From Bacteroidota bacterium (GTDB lineage Bacteria > Bacteroidota > Rhodothermia > Rhodothermales > JAAAOL01), in contig JAAAOL010000196.1 in NCBI GenBank assembly GCA_009908885.1, positions 1 to 9,950 on the forward strand: a DNA stretch of 9,950 nucleotides, written 5' to 3'. Below, piece by piece: positions 1 through 7,060 of this stretch. Both the position numbers and the translations under genes were made by a program. The notes beneath the pieces are model-generated. The model saw nothing but the letters and a program-made list of their open reading frames with translations. It ran no database searches and was not told where the DNA came from. The stretch's first letter is position 1. Each line of letters begins with the position of its first letter.

Positions 1-2
1 CG

Positions 3-887
3 GGCCGCATCTTCGGCGCGCTGAGTCAGGCCCATCTCGGGCTCTTCGCCGCGCTGCTGGTCGGCACGCTGGGGCTGGTGGTCGTCTCCACCCGCGCGCT
101 GCACCACAGCCTCCGGGCCGCCCGAACGGCGACCTCCTCGCGGGAACGCCTCTTGCCCGTCGCGCTCGGCTTCAGCAACGGCACGGTGCGCAACCTGGTC
201 GTCTTCGAGATCAAGATGATGGGCCGCAACCGGCGGGCCCGGCAGTACGTCATCATCTCGGTCGTCGTCTCGACGGTGTACACCGCGCTGCTGCTGTCCG
301 ATTACAACCCGTTTTTCGGCAGCGTGCTGGCCGCGATCACCGGGCTCTTCGCCTCGGGCGTCTTTGCGCTTAACTACGGGCAGCTCATGTTCGCCTGGGA
401 GAGCCGCTACTTCGATGGCCTGCTGAGCCGCCCGATCGCGCCGCAGCAACTCATTCTGGCCAAGCTGGTGCTGCTGATGGGCTCGTGCCTGGCGCTGTTT
501 CTCATCAGTCTGCCGCTCTTCGCCTGGCTGGCGCCGGAGCTGCTGCCCCTGCACGTGGCGTTCCTCTTCTACAACGCAGGCGTGACGAGCGTGCTGATGC
601 TGACGCTGGCCGTGCGAAACCGCAAGCGGATCGACCCGACGCGGGGCAGCTTCTTCCACTACGAGGGCTTTTCGCTGCTCCACTGGCTCTGGGTGATCCC
701 CACGATCACGCCGCCCGCCGCGCTGCTCTACGCCCTGCGCCACGACCCGGCGACGGCGTACAGCATCATCGCCGGCCTCGGGCTGGCGAGTATGTTGCTG
801 GCCTGGCCCTGGAGCGTCCTGCTGGCTCGTCAGTTTAAGCGCCGCAAACACCGCATGGCCGCTGGCTTCCGCCGCTACGACCGCTGA
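3..887 (+). CDS. DUF5687-family ABC transporter permease, 5' end cut by window edge
   Basis: This is the C-terminal 294 residues of an integral membrane protein; the frame is open from the first bases, so the true start lies outside the window (a GTG at 78 is only an internal valine). Six or seven hydrophobic segments are visible, at about in-window residues 11-29, 82-97, 101-122, 152-175, 183-203, 224-243 and 252-274, followed by a basic C-terminus (QFKRRKHR). The pattern NYGQ (124-127), then W132, S134 and YFD (136-138), fits my memory of the DUF5687 family, putative ABC export permeases of Bacteroidota, usually near 480-500 residues. The stop codon overlaps the start of the ATPase gene (TGATG), so the two are translationally coupled and probably form one transporter in the inner membrane. 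The substrate cannot be told from the sequence. Family assignment is by recognition of these motifs, without a profile search. Confidence 0.8.
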   Translation, partial: GRIFGALSQAHLGLFAALLVGTLGLVVVSTRALHHSLRAARTATSSRERLLPVALGFSNGTVRNLVVFEIKMMGRNRRARQYVIISVVVSTVYTALLLSDYNPFFGSVLAAITGLFASGVFALNYGQLMFAWESRYFDGLLSRPIAPQQLILAKLVLLMGSCLALFLISLPLFAWLAPELLPLHVAFLFYNAGVTSVLMLTLAVRNRKRIDPTRGSFFHYEGFSLLHWLWVIPTITPPAALLYALRHDPATAYSIIAGLGLASMLLAWPWSVLLARQFKRRKHRMAAGFRRYDR

Positions 888-1600
888 TGCCCATGACCGT
901 CACCATCGACGCGCTTACGAAAGTCTACGGCGCTCACTTCCGCCTGGAGGTGCCGTCGCTCCGGATCGACGCCGGGGAGACCTTCGGGCTCGTGGGCAAC
1001 AACGGCGCGGGCAAGACCACCGTCCTCCGCCTGCTGCTCGACCTGATCGCGGCCGACGCGGGCACGGTGCGTATGGGTGACACCCCCGTGCATGCCGCGT
1101 TCGACTGGAAGCAACGGGTCAGCTCCTATCTGGACGATGGATTTCTGATCGACTTCCTGATGCCGGTGGAGTTCTTTCAGTTCGTCGGCGCGCAGTATGG
1201 GCTCGACGCGGCCACCGTCCCTGCGCTCCTGACGCCGTATGAGTCGTTCCTGCCGCAAGAGGCCTTCAGCGCCCATCCGCCCCTGATTCGGGACCTCTCG
1301 ATGGGCAACAAGAAGAAGGTGGGCATCGTGGCCGCGCTGCTCCCGAAACCGGACGTGCTGGTGCTGGATGAGCCCTTCGCCAATCTGGATCCGGGCTCAC
1401 AGATCCGCCTCAAAGACCACTTGCGCACGTTGAACCGCGAGACGGGCACGACGCTGATCCTGTCCAGCCACGACCTCGCCCACGTGACGGACGTCTGCCA
1501 GCGGATCGCCGTACTGGAGGATGGCCGCATCGTCCGCGACCTGCAGACCTCCGAGGCCACGCTGGACGAGTTGCACCGGTTCTTCGCTTCGGAGGCGTAG
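887..1600 (+). CDS. ABC transporter ATP-binding protein, partner of the upstream permease
   Basis: This 237-residue protein is a single ABC ATPase domain that would power the adjacent permease from the cytoplasmic face. Walker A is GNNGAGKTT at residues 37-45, the signature is LSMGN (137-141, usual form LSGGQ), Walker B is VLVLDEP (157-163), the D-loop is ANLD (165-168) and the switch histidine is H195 in SSHD. The place of the Q-loop reads SYLDDG (80-85), with no glutamine at the expected point. The two-asparagine Walker A and absence of LSGGQ resemble the GldA/CcmA-like exporter ATPases that pair with simple permeases. The start ATG at 887 overlaps the permease stop; an ATG two codons later (893) is an equally possible start. 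The cargo is unknown. ATPase function is near certain, the export direction is inferred. Confidence 0.9.
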   Translation: MPMTVTIDALTKVYGAHFRLEVPSLRIDAGETFGLVGNNGAGKTTVLRLLLDLIAADAGTVRMGDTPVHAAFDWKQRVSSYLDDGFLIDFLMPVEFFQFVGAQYGLDAATVPALLTPYESFLPQEAFSAHPPLIRDLSMGNKKKVGIVAALLPKPDVLVLDEPFANLDPGSQIRLKDHLRTLNRETGTTLILSSHDLAHVTDVCQRIAVLEDGRIVRDLQTSEATLDELHRFFASEA

Positions 1601-1620
1601 CACCCCGACGGGGACCTGCC

Positions 1621-1657
1621 AAAACGAAACGAAGGCGGCAGCCTGCTGGCCACCGCC
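1621..1657 (-). terminator. Probable intrinsic terminator of rpsA
   Basis: In the 90-bp gap between the convergent ABC and rpsA genes, GGCGG (1634-1638) pairs with CCGCC (1653-1657) and GCC (1641-1643) with GGC (1648-1650), around a TGCT loop and a symmetric CA/CA internal loop. Read on the minus strand, the stem is followed by a T-rich tract (TTCGTTTCGTTTT, 1621-1633), as expected 3' of rpsA. On the plus strand no T-run follows. A weaker CCCC-GAC-GGGG hairpin (1603-1613) sits just after the ATPase stop. Confidence 0.5.
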
Positions 1658-1690
1658 CTCGTAAAGTTCGGGAAGACGTGAGGTAAGCGA

Positions 1691-4600
1691 TTAGGACGTT
1701 TTCTCCTCGTCCTCCTCGTCGTCGTCAGCATCCTCCGCTTCGGCGGTTGCTTCCACGTCCTCCGCGTCCTCGACCTCTTCCTCTTCCGCTTCTGCCGTTG
1801 CTTCAGCCTCGTCGGCGTCGGCCTCTTCCGCTTCTGCCGTCGCCTCGGACTCATCGGCGTCAGCCTCCTCCTCCGCCTCGGCAGCTTCTTCAGCCTGCGC
1901 CTCGACGGCGTCCTTGGTGACGGCGCGCTCCTCGGTATCGCCCGGCTTCGTCTGCGCTTCGATCTCCTCCACGTCGACGTCCGCCTCGGTGGCGGCGACC
2001 GGCTTCTCCGAGGTGCCCGTAACCGGCGTCTCGTCCTCGACGATCGCTTCGGCAGCTTCGGCAGACTCAACCTTGTCGGTCTCGCCGGTACTCTTCATCG
2101 AGGCCTGCGCTTTCTCAGCGGGCATCACGTCGCCCGCCTCTTCCTGGCGCTGGGCCTGCTCCGCCGAGGGCTCGGTCACGTCCGTCTCGGCCTTGTCACT
2201 GCCCACATCGGCGCGGTTGTCCACGCCGGGGGTGCCTTCCAGGTCGGACGAGGCGTCACCGACGGTTACGACGTCCGCGTCTTCGTCGGAAGCCGCTTCG
2301 TCGTCAGCCTCGGCGTCGGCAGCCTCGGGCGTCTCCACGTCGGCCTCACCGGCCTGCGCTTCGACGTCGGCAGCTTCTGCCTCTTCGTCCGCTTCGGTCG
2401 CGGCTTCAGCTTCGGCCTCAGCAACTTCGACGGCGTCAGCCGCAGCGGCGGCCTCGGCGGCCTCCATCTGGCGCTTGAGGTCTTCGAGCCCGGAGAGCTC
2501 GCCGAGCGTCGTGGGCCCGGTCGTCTCTTTCTCCTTGAACTCTTGGATCTGGCGATCTTCGCGCTGGCGCTCCTGTCGGCGCTCGCGCTCTTCCTCCTGC
2601 CGACGCTCGCGCTGCTCGGCCCGATCCTTGGCGATCTCACTCAGGATGATCTCCTTCTGGCCAGAGTCGAAGCGGATGACGCGCAGGTCAAGCTCTTGCC
2701 CGACCTGATAGAACGTCTGGAAGTTCTGCGGCCCGTGCTTGAGCTCACTGCCCGGCACGAAGCCTTCGACTTCCATCGGCAGCTCGACGACGATGCCCTT
2801 CTCTTTGATGTTGACGATCTCGGCCGCCGTGTCGGAGCCTTCGCTGTAGACGTTGGCGAAGTCGTTCCAGGGATTCGTCTGGATCTGCTTATGGCCGAGC
2901 GAGACGCGCTCGCGGTCCTCGTCGATGTCGAGGATGACCACGTCGAGGTCCTGGCCGCGGTTGATCATCTCGCTGGGGTGCTTGACCTTCTTCGTCCACG
3001 ACAGGTCGCTGATGTGGACGAGCCCGTCGATCCCCGGCTCGATCTCGACGAAGACGCCGAAGTTGGTGATGTTGCGCACCTTGCCGCGCAGCACCGTGCC
3101 CGGAGGATAGCGGTCCGAGAGGCCCTCCCACGGGTTCTGCTCCAGCTGCTTCATGCCGAGGGAAATCTTCTTCCCCTCGTTGTCGATGTTCAGAATCTTG
3201 ACCTTGACCAGCTGGCCGAGTGAGACTTTCTGCGAGGGGTGGCGGATGTGATCCGTCCAGCTCATCTCGGAGATGTGCACCAGGCCCTCGATACCCTTCT
3301 CCAGCTCCACGAAGGCGCCGTAGTCGGTGATCGAGACGACCTTGCCTTCCACCACGTCGCCCTCGTCGAACTTCTCGTCGATGTTCTCCCAGGGGTGCGG
3401 CTGCAGCTGCTTGAGGCCGAGCGAAATACGCTGGCGCTCTTTGTCGTAATCCAGCACGACGACTTTGAGCTCCTGATCCAGGTCCACCAGCTCGCTCGGG
3501 TGCGAGACGCGGCCCCAGGACAGGTCGGTGATATGCAGGAGGCCGTCGACGCCGCCGAGGTCGATGAAGACCCCGAAGTCGACGATGTTCTTGACGGTGC
3601 CTTCGAGCACCTGCCCCACCTCCATCTGGTTGAGGATCTTCTCGCGCTGGGCCTCCAGCTCCTTCTCGATGAGAGCCTTGTGCGAGATGACGACGTTCTC
3701 GTTGGACGGGTTGATCTTGACGATCTTGAACTCCATCCGCTTGTCGAGATACGCGTCGAAGTCGCGCACCGGCCGCACGTCGATCTGCGAGCCGGGCAGG
3801 AAGGCCTCCAGTCCGTCGAAGATCTCGGCGATCATGCCGCCCTTGATGCGGCGGATGATCTTGCCCTCGATGACTTCTTCGTTGCCGAAGGCGTGCTCGA
3901 CCTTCTCCCAGCGGCGGAACTTGTCCGCCTTGGTCTTAGAGATGACCGGCTGGCCGTGGTAGTCCTCGATGCGTTCGAGGTAGACTTCGACCTCGTCGCC
4001 CTGCTCCAGCTCACGTCCGAACTCGGCCTTGGCGATGACGCCGTCGCTCTTAAAGCCGAAGTCGATGACGACCTCTTTCTCGCCGACGCTCACGACGCGG
4101 CCCTGGACGATTTCGTCCTCGGTGACCTTGGTCAGCGTCTTTTCGATGAGGGCGGCGAGCTGGTCATATTCGGGGCTGGTCTCCTCGTCTTCGAGGGCGC
4201 CCTCCAGGTCTTCCAGCTTGACGACCCGGCCCACGACGTCCCCCTTGTAGCCCACCTGCTCGCGCATGAGGGTGGCGGGGTTGTCGATAGACGTGATGGG
4301 CTCCCGCTCGCCGCCGACGATGAGTTCGTCAGCATCCGCGGTCGGGACGTTCATCTCGCTGATAGCCCGGCTGACGGCCTCGTCCAGAAGCCGTCCTTTC
4401 GGCGCGCCATCGCCGCGGTCCTGATCAGGGTCGTCATCGGCCCCCTCTTCGACGGCGTCAGCCGCCTCCTCGACGAGGCTTTCATCATCCTCGTCGCCGT
4501 CGGCCTCTTCGGCCTCGCGGGCTTTCGCCTCGGCACGGGCTTTTTTGAGCGCTACCTCGACCTCCGTCTCGGGATGGCCGGTCACTTCCTCGGCGGCTTC

Positions 4601-4840
4601 AGCCGCATCGGGAATGCCCTCTTCGGTCGGTACCTCGCCGGTGTCGGCTTCGTCATCCGGGGTCTCCGGATGCACGTCCGTCGTGCTGGTATCCAGCGCT
4701 TCGGCTTCCTCGGGGTCTACCTCGGCAACGTCGGGGGTATCATCGAGGCGGGTGTCTTCGTCCGCCACCTCGGGCACCTCCGTAACCTGTTCGGATGTGG
4801 TCTCTTCTACGGTCGTGGTTTTTTGCTGATTGTCAGCCAT
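1691..4840 (-). CDS. rpsA: 30S ribosomal protein S1 with giant acidic N- and C-terminal extensions
   Basis: S1 binds mRNA on the 30S subunit and helps start translation. The 1049-residue product has six S1 (OB-fold) repeats at about 243-305, 322-388, 407-478, 492-566, 579-653 and 665-735. Repeats 3-5 carry the typical pattern GxVxxIxxFGxFVxL, GLxHISxLSW and HPSE, ending in ISLGxKQL. The six-repeat core matches ordinary bacterial S1 (about 560-600 residues), but about 240 residues precede it and 314 follow. The N-terminal part (1-150) is rich in E, D, T and A. The C-terminal part starts with a charged, probably helical E/R/Q-rich stretch (737-771) and continues as an Ala/Glu/Asp tail to the end. 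The ATG at 4840 (MADNQQK) is chosen; an in-frame GTG 14 codons upstream has no support. No Shine-Dalgarno is seen. It lies 141 bp downstream of cmk, the conserved cmk-rpsA order. Long open frames on the other strand are shadows of this skewed coding. Confidence 0.95.
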   Translation of the reverse strand: MADNQQKTTTVEETTSEQVTEVPEVADEDTRLDDTPDVAEVDPEEAEALDTSTTDVHPETPDDEADTGEVPTEEGIPDAAEAAEEVTGHPETEVEVALKKARAEAKAREAEEADGDEDDESLVEEAADAVEEGADDDPDQDRGDGAPKGRLLDEAVSRAISEMNVPTADADELIVGGEREPITSIDNPATLMREQVGYKGDVVGRVVKLEDLEGALEDEETSPEYDQLAALIEKTLTKVTEDEIVQGRVVSVGEKEVVIDFGFKSDGVIAKAEFGRELEQGDEVEVYLERIEDYHGQPVISKTKADKFRRWEKVEHAFGNEEVIEGKIIRRIKGGMIAEIFDGLEAFLPGSQIDVRPVRDFDAYLDKRMEFKIVKINPSNENVVISHKALIEKELEAQREKILNQMEVGQVLEGTVKNIVDFGVFIDLGGVDGLLHITDLSWGRVSHPSELVDLDQELKVVVLDYDKERQRISLGLKQLQPHPWENIDEKFDEGDVVEGKVVSITDYGAFVELEKGIEGLVHISEMSWTDHIRHPSQKVSLGQLVKVKILNIDNEGKKISLGMKQLEQNPWEGLSDRYPPGTVLRGKVRNITNFGVFVEIEPGIDGLVHISDLSWTKKVKHPSEMINRGQDLDVVILDIDEDRERVSLGHKQIQTNPWNDFANVYSEGSDTAAEIVNIKEKGIVVELPMEVEGFVPGSELKHGPQNFQTFYQVGQELDLRVIRFDSGQKEIILSEIAKDRAEQRERRQEEERERRQERQREDRQIQEFKEKETTGPTTLGELSGLEDLKRQMEAAEAAAAADAVEVAEAEAEAATEADEEAEAADVEAQAGEADVETPEAADAEADDEAASDEDADVVTVGDASSDLEGTPGVDNRADVGSDKAETDVTEPSAEQAQRQEEAGDVMPAEKAQASMKSTGETDKVESAEAAEAIVEDETPVTGTSEKPVAATEADVDVEEIEAQTKPGDTEERAVTKDAVEAQAEEAAEAEEEADADESEATAEAEEADADEAEATAEAEEEEVEDAEDVEATAEAEDADDDEEDEEKTS
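1780..1863 (-). repeat. Two tandem 42-bp repeats inside the rpsA acidic tail
   Basis: Units 1780-1821 and 1822-1863 match at 36 of 42 bases, the first 19 being identical. They encode two copies of the 14-residue unit EADADE-x-EATAEAE (S1 residues 992-1005 and 1006-1019); a shorter degenerate copy (VEATAEAED) follows near 1029-1037. The in-frame unit length suggests the tail grew by duplication. Confidence 0.85.
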
Positions 4841-4885
4841 ACAAAGTGGGTTAAGATTACGTGCTGGCACTGAGGCCACCACGAG

Positions 4886-4923
4886 CGAGCCGTTCTGCTG
4901 TCTTCCGCGTCAGCGAAGGCTCG
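4886..4923 (-). promoter_or_regulatory. Possible stem-loop in the cmk-rpsA intergenic leader
   Basis: In the 141-bp gap upstream of rpsA, CGAGCC (4886-4891) is the reverse complement of GGCTCG (4918-4923), enclosing 26 nt that can form a second small stem (CTTCGC against GCGGAAG on the minus strand, one bulge). It would lie 46-83 nt before the rpsA start codon in the transcript. E. coli S1 represses its own translation through a structured leader, so a similar role is conceivable but unproven. I saw no clear separate promoter for rpsA in this gap, so co-transcription with cmk is possible. Confidence 0.3.
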
Positions 4924-4981
4924 GTTTGGGTTCGTAATCGTCGATGTGGACGTTGTCGCGGGCGGAAGTAGCACGCGGTGC

Positions 4982-5689
4982 TCACGCGACATCGTCCGTA
5001 GGTGAACAATTTTCAACACTTTCGCGGGAGGTGCGTTCCCGGGCGTGCTGGACGACGAACTGCACCTGCTGCTCGAACGCGCGGTCCGTGGTGTCGACCA
5101 CGAGGGCGTCGTCGGCCTGCCGCAAGGGGGCAAGGGCGCGCTCCCGATCCTGTCGGTCCCGCTCCTCGATCTCCTGCAACACTTCGTCGAAGGCCGCCTC
5201 TACGCCCTGCTCCTGCAGATCACGCAGGCGGCGGCGGGCGCGCACGGCGGCATCAGCCACCATGAAAATCTTGAGGTCAGCGTCGGGAAAGACGACGGTC
5301 CCGATATCGCGCCCGTCCAGGATCACGCCGTCCGGACGACTTCGCCCGATGCGGCGCTGTTCGGCGACGAGCTTTTCGCGCACCGCACGGAGGGTGCTCA
5401 CGCGGCTGGCCATCGTCCCGACCTCCGGCTGCCGAATCGCCTGCGTGACGTCCTCCCCGTCGAGGCGAACGTGCATCTGGCCGTCCACGTGGTCGACCTC
5501 GATGCGCAGGTCCGGCAAGAGATCTGCGGCGGCCTGCGGCGTCGCCTCGCGTCCGGCGCGCAGAAAGGCCAGCGCGACCGCGCGGTACATCGCCCCGGTG
5601 TCCAGATACAGCAGCCCCAACTCCCGGGCCACGGCCCGAGCGGTGCTGCTCTTTCCCGACCCCGCTGGGCCGTCGATGGCGATGATCAC
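4982..5689 (-). CDS. cmk: Cytidylate (CMP/dCMP) kinase
   Basis: It phosphorylates CMP and dCMP to the diphosphates with ATP, in pyrimidine nucleotide salvage and supply; cytoplasmic. Numbered from the GTG at 5689 (235 residues, usual family length about 220-230), the P-loop is GPAGSGKSS at 7-15, followed by the CMP-kinase signature YLDTGAMYRA (28-37), the VGTMASRVS nucleoside-binding stretch (90-98), DGRDIGT (125-131), and the lid/closing segment ERDRQDRERA (176-185) with DALVVDTT (194-201). A longer reading from a GTG at 5743 is unlikely: that codon lies between the -35 and -10 boxes of a strong promoter, whereas GTG 5689 has an AGAAGGA ribosome site 6 nt upstream. The last 15 or so residues (RESVENCSPTDDVA) extend beyond the core fold. 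rpsA follows, the conserved order in many bacteria, linking nucleotide supply and translation. Confidence 0.95.
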   Translation of the reverse strand: MIIAIDGPAGSGKSSTARAVARELGLLYLDTGAMYRAVALAFLRAGREATPQAAADLLPDLRIEVDHVDGQMHVRLDGEDVTQAIRQPEVGTMASRVSTLRAVREKLVAEQRRIGRSRPDGVILDGRDIGTVVFPDADLKIFMVADAAVRARRRLRDLQEQGVEAAFDEVLQEIEERDRQDRERALAPLRQADDALVVDTTDRAFEQQVQFVVQHARERTSRESVENCSPTDDVA

Positions 5690-5695
5690 AGGCGT

Positions 5696-5702
5696 TCCTT
5701 CT
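5696..5702 (-). promoter_or_regulatory. Ribosome binding site that decides the cmk start
   Basis: Minus-strand AGAAGGA ends 6 nt before the GTG at 5689. It is the only convincing Shine-Dalgarno-like sequence I found in the window and supports the short cmk start over the GTG at 5743. Confidence 0.6.
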
Positions 5703-5727
5703 GCTTGCTGCGTGGGCAAAGAATCGG

Positions 5728-5756
5728 AGTATAGACGCCGCACGCGGCAGTGTCAA
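5728..5756 (-). promoter_or_regulatory. Near-consensus sigma70-type promoter of cmk (and perhaps rpsA)
   Basis: On the minus strand TTGACA (5751-5756) is a perfect -35 box, separated by exactly 17 bp from TATACT (5728-5733), a five-of-six -10 box. Transcription would begin near 5721, giving a leader of about 30 nt that contains the ribosome site before GTG 5689. The match stands out in such GC-rich DNA and follows the classical sigma70 form, not the TAnnTTTG -7 box described for Bacteroides. Confidence 0.75.
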
Positions 5757-5804
5757 GGCGCTCGGTATTAGGAGGCTGTGAATCATCCACGCAGGGCAGA
5801 TGGG

Positions 5805-6401
5805 TCAACCGCCGACGTCTTTGCTGGCAATCGTAATCGGACGCGGATACTGGATGGGGCCGATGGCGGTGTCGATGGTGGGGGTGGCGCGTAGTTGAAT
5901 GCGCTTGGGCGCCCCGTTCTGCCCTGCGATGGCGAGGGCCAGCTCGATCAGATCCTGCGCCCCGCCGTCGAAGAAGTCGACCAGATCGAGGCGCATGGGA
6001 ATCGGCACGTCCCGCGGCTCGCCGGGCGGCAGGACGACGGTATCGTCGAAGACGCCGCTGATGGTTTCTTGCTCGTCGATGAGCAGCGTCCAGTCCATCG
6101 TGACGAGGCGCGCCTGCACGTCGTTCTCCGGCGGATTCTCGGCGTTGAGGTGGAGCGTGAAGGAAAGCGGCAGTTCGTTGCGCGTCACGGCCTGCGTGAG
6201 CCGTAGCACATCGCCCGCCGACAGATCTTCGTAGCTGCGGACGCGGTTCAGGTCGATGCCCGCCAGCGAGGCCTCCCCCACCCGGTCGAGGGCGAAGGAG
6301 ACGTTGCGCAGGTTGGCGACCTCGCGCAGGGTCTGGCAGCCGGAGGCCAGAAGAAGCAGCAACAGACCGGCGCCGAGGAGGACGGGGCGGAGATAGACCA
6401 T
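5805..6401 (-). CDS. Putative LEA14/WHy-like lipoprotein
   Basis: The 198-residue product starts with a lipoprotein signal peptide: a short basic start (R5), a leucine-rich core (8-18) and a lipobox ending ASGC with the lipidated cysteine at 22. The mature protein (176 residues, Q after the cysteine) would be anchored in the inner or outer membrane facing the periplasm. The beta-rich body has the order NVSFALDRVGEASLAGIDLN near 33-52, PLSFTLHLNAENP near 78-90, and a later VVLPPGEPRDVPIPMRLDL block (123-141). This pattern resembles the LEA type 2/WHy fold, in which an NP-containing strand is typical. The role of bacterial members is not known. It is divergent from the methyltransferase gene and upstream of cmk, but cmk has its own promoter. 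The lipoprotein call is firm; the fold assignment is from resemblance only. Confidence 0.75.
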   Translation of the reverse strand: MVYLRPVLLGAGLLLLLLASGCQTLREVANLRNVSFALDRVGEASLAGIDLNRVRSYEDLSAGDVLRLTQAVTRNELPLSFTLHLNAENPPENDVQARLVTMDWTLLIDEQETISGVFDDTVVLPPGEPRDVPIPMRLDLVDFFDGGAQDLIELALAIAGQNGAPKRIQLRATPTIDTAIGPIQYPRPITIASKDVGG

Positions 6402-6487
6402 GAATTCAGGCAGGGTGATGAACCAGTAGGGCGTCTCAGTGATATTCTATCTGCCTCGAATGGTTGCACGTCACCGAACGCCGCCGC
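6402..6487. promoter_or_regulatory. Divergent promoter region between lipoprotein and methyltransferase genes
   Basis: This 86-bp gap must carry the promoters for two genes leaving in opposite directions. An AT-rich patch (6441-6450) offers TATTCT (6443-6448) as a plus-strand -10 and TAGAAT (6446-6451) as a minus-strand -10. No good -35 box is found at the right distance on either strand, so exact promoter positions are uncertain. Confidence 0.3.
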
Positions 6488-7060
6488 ATGCGCAAGCTCC
6501 GCCACGCCGAAATCCCACGCCCCTCGCCGGAAGCCGTCCAGGATCTGCCCCGGCATCCGGTCTGTGCCCTGCTCGACAACATCCGCTCGATTTACAACGT
6601 GGGGTCCATGTTTCGCACGTCGGACGCCGCGCTCGTCGAGAAGCTGTGGCTGACGGGCTACACGGGCACGCCCGCTCATCAGAATCTCCACAAGACCGCC
6701 CTCGGTGCGCAGGACACCGTTCCCTGGGAGCAGGCGGAGGCGCCCGCCTCCGTCCTCGACCGCCTCCAGCAGCGCGGATACACGCTCGCCGTCCTGGAGA
6801 TCACGGACACGCCGACCTCGACGCTCGACGTGCAACCCACGCATTTCCCGCTGTGCCTGGTCGTGGGCAACGAGGTGGAGGGCGTGCGGCCGGAGCTCGT
6901 GGAGCGAGCCGACCTGGCGCTGGAGATCCCGCAGTACGGCGCGAAGCAGTCGCTCAACGTCGCCGTCGCCTTCGGCATCTCCGTGTTCGACGTCGTCCGG
7001 CGGTACCGCTCCTTCCAGCCGGAACGCCTGCCGCCTGCGCCCCGCGACTGGGCTAGTTGA
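6488..7060 (+). CDS. SpoU/TrmH-family RNA 2'-O-ribose methyltransferase
   Basis: The 190-residue protein belongs to the SPOUT class, which transfers a methyl group from S-adenosylmethionine to a ribose 2'-OH of tRNA or rRNA through a knotted fold. The three family motifs are present: motif 1 NIRSIYNVGSMFRTSDA (31-47) with the catalytic-type arginine R43, motif 2 LVVGNEVEGV (124-133), and motif 3 IPQYGAKQSLNVAVAFGI (147-164) with the SLN core at 155-157. The length is that of short TrmH-like proteins without an extra N-terminal substrate domain, so the target nucleotide cannot be assigned. The ATG at 6488 (MRKLRHAEIP) is preferred over a TTG at 6464, because MRKL-type starts are common in Bacteroidota homologues. 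No Shine-Dalgarno is visible. Its last 8 bases overlap the convergent membrane-protein gene. Confidence 0.9.
   Translation: MRKLRHAEIPRPSPEAVQDLPRHPVCALLDNIRSIYNVGSMFRTSDAALVEKLWLTGYTGTPAHQNLHKTALGAQDTVPWEQAEAPASVLDRLQQRGYTLAVLEITDTPTSTLDVQPTHFPLCLVVGNEVEGVRPELVERADLALEIPQYGAKQSLNVAVAFGISVFDVVRRYRSFQPERLPPAPRDWAS

Noticed and set aside
1914..2708. A serine/alanine-rich open frame opposite the rpsA tail
   Set aside because: It arises from reading the GAG/GAC/GCG-rich acidic tail in reverse. It has no domain, no start context and no separate promoter.
3239..4873. A 544-codon open frame on the plus strand opposite rpsA
   Set aside because: It is the mirror frame of rpsA, whose skewed codon use in GC-rich DNA removes stops on the other strand. 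The six S1 domains are clear on the minus strand, and the plus-strand product is a featureless D/L/V-rich sequence.
4982..5743. Longer cmk reading from the GTG at 5743
   Set aside because: The codon lies between the -35 and -10 boxes of a strong promoter, and the GTG at 5689 has a ribosome site and gives the normal family length.
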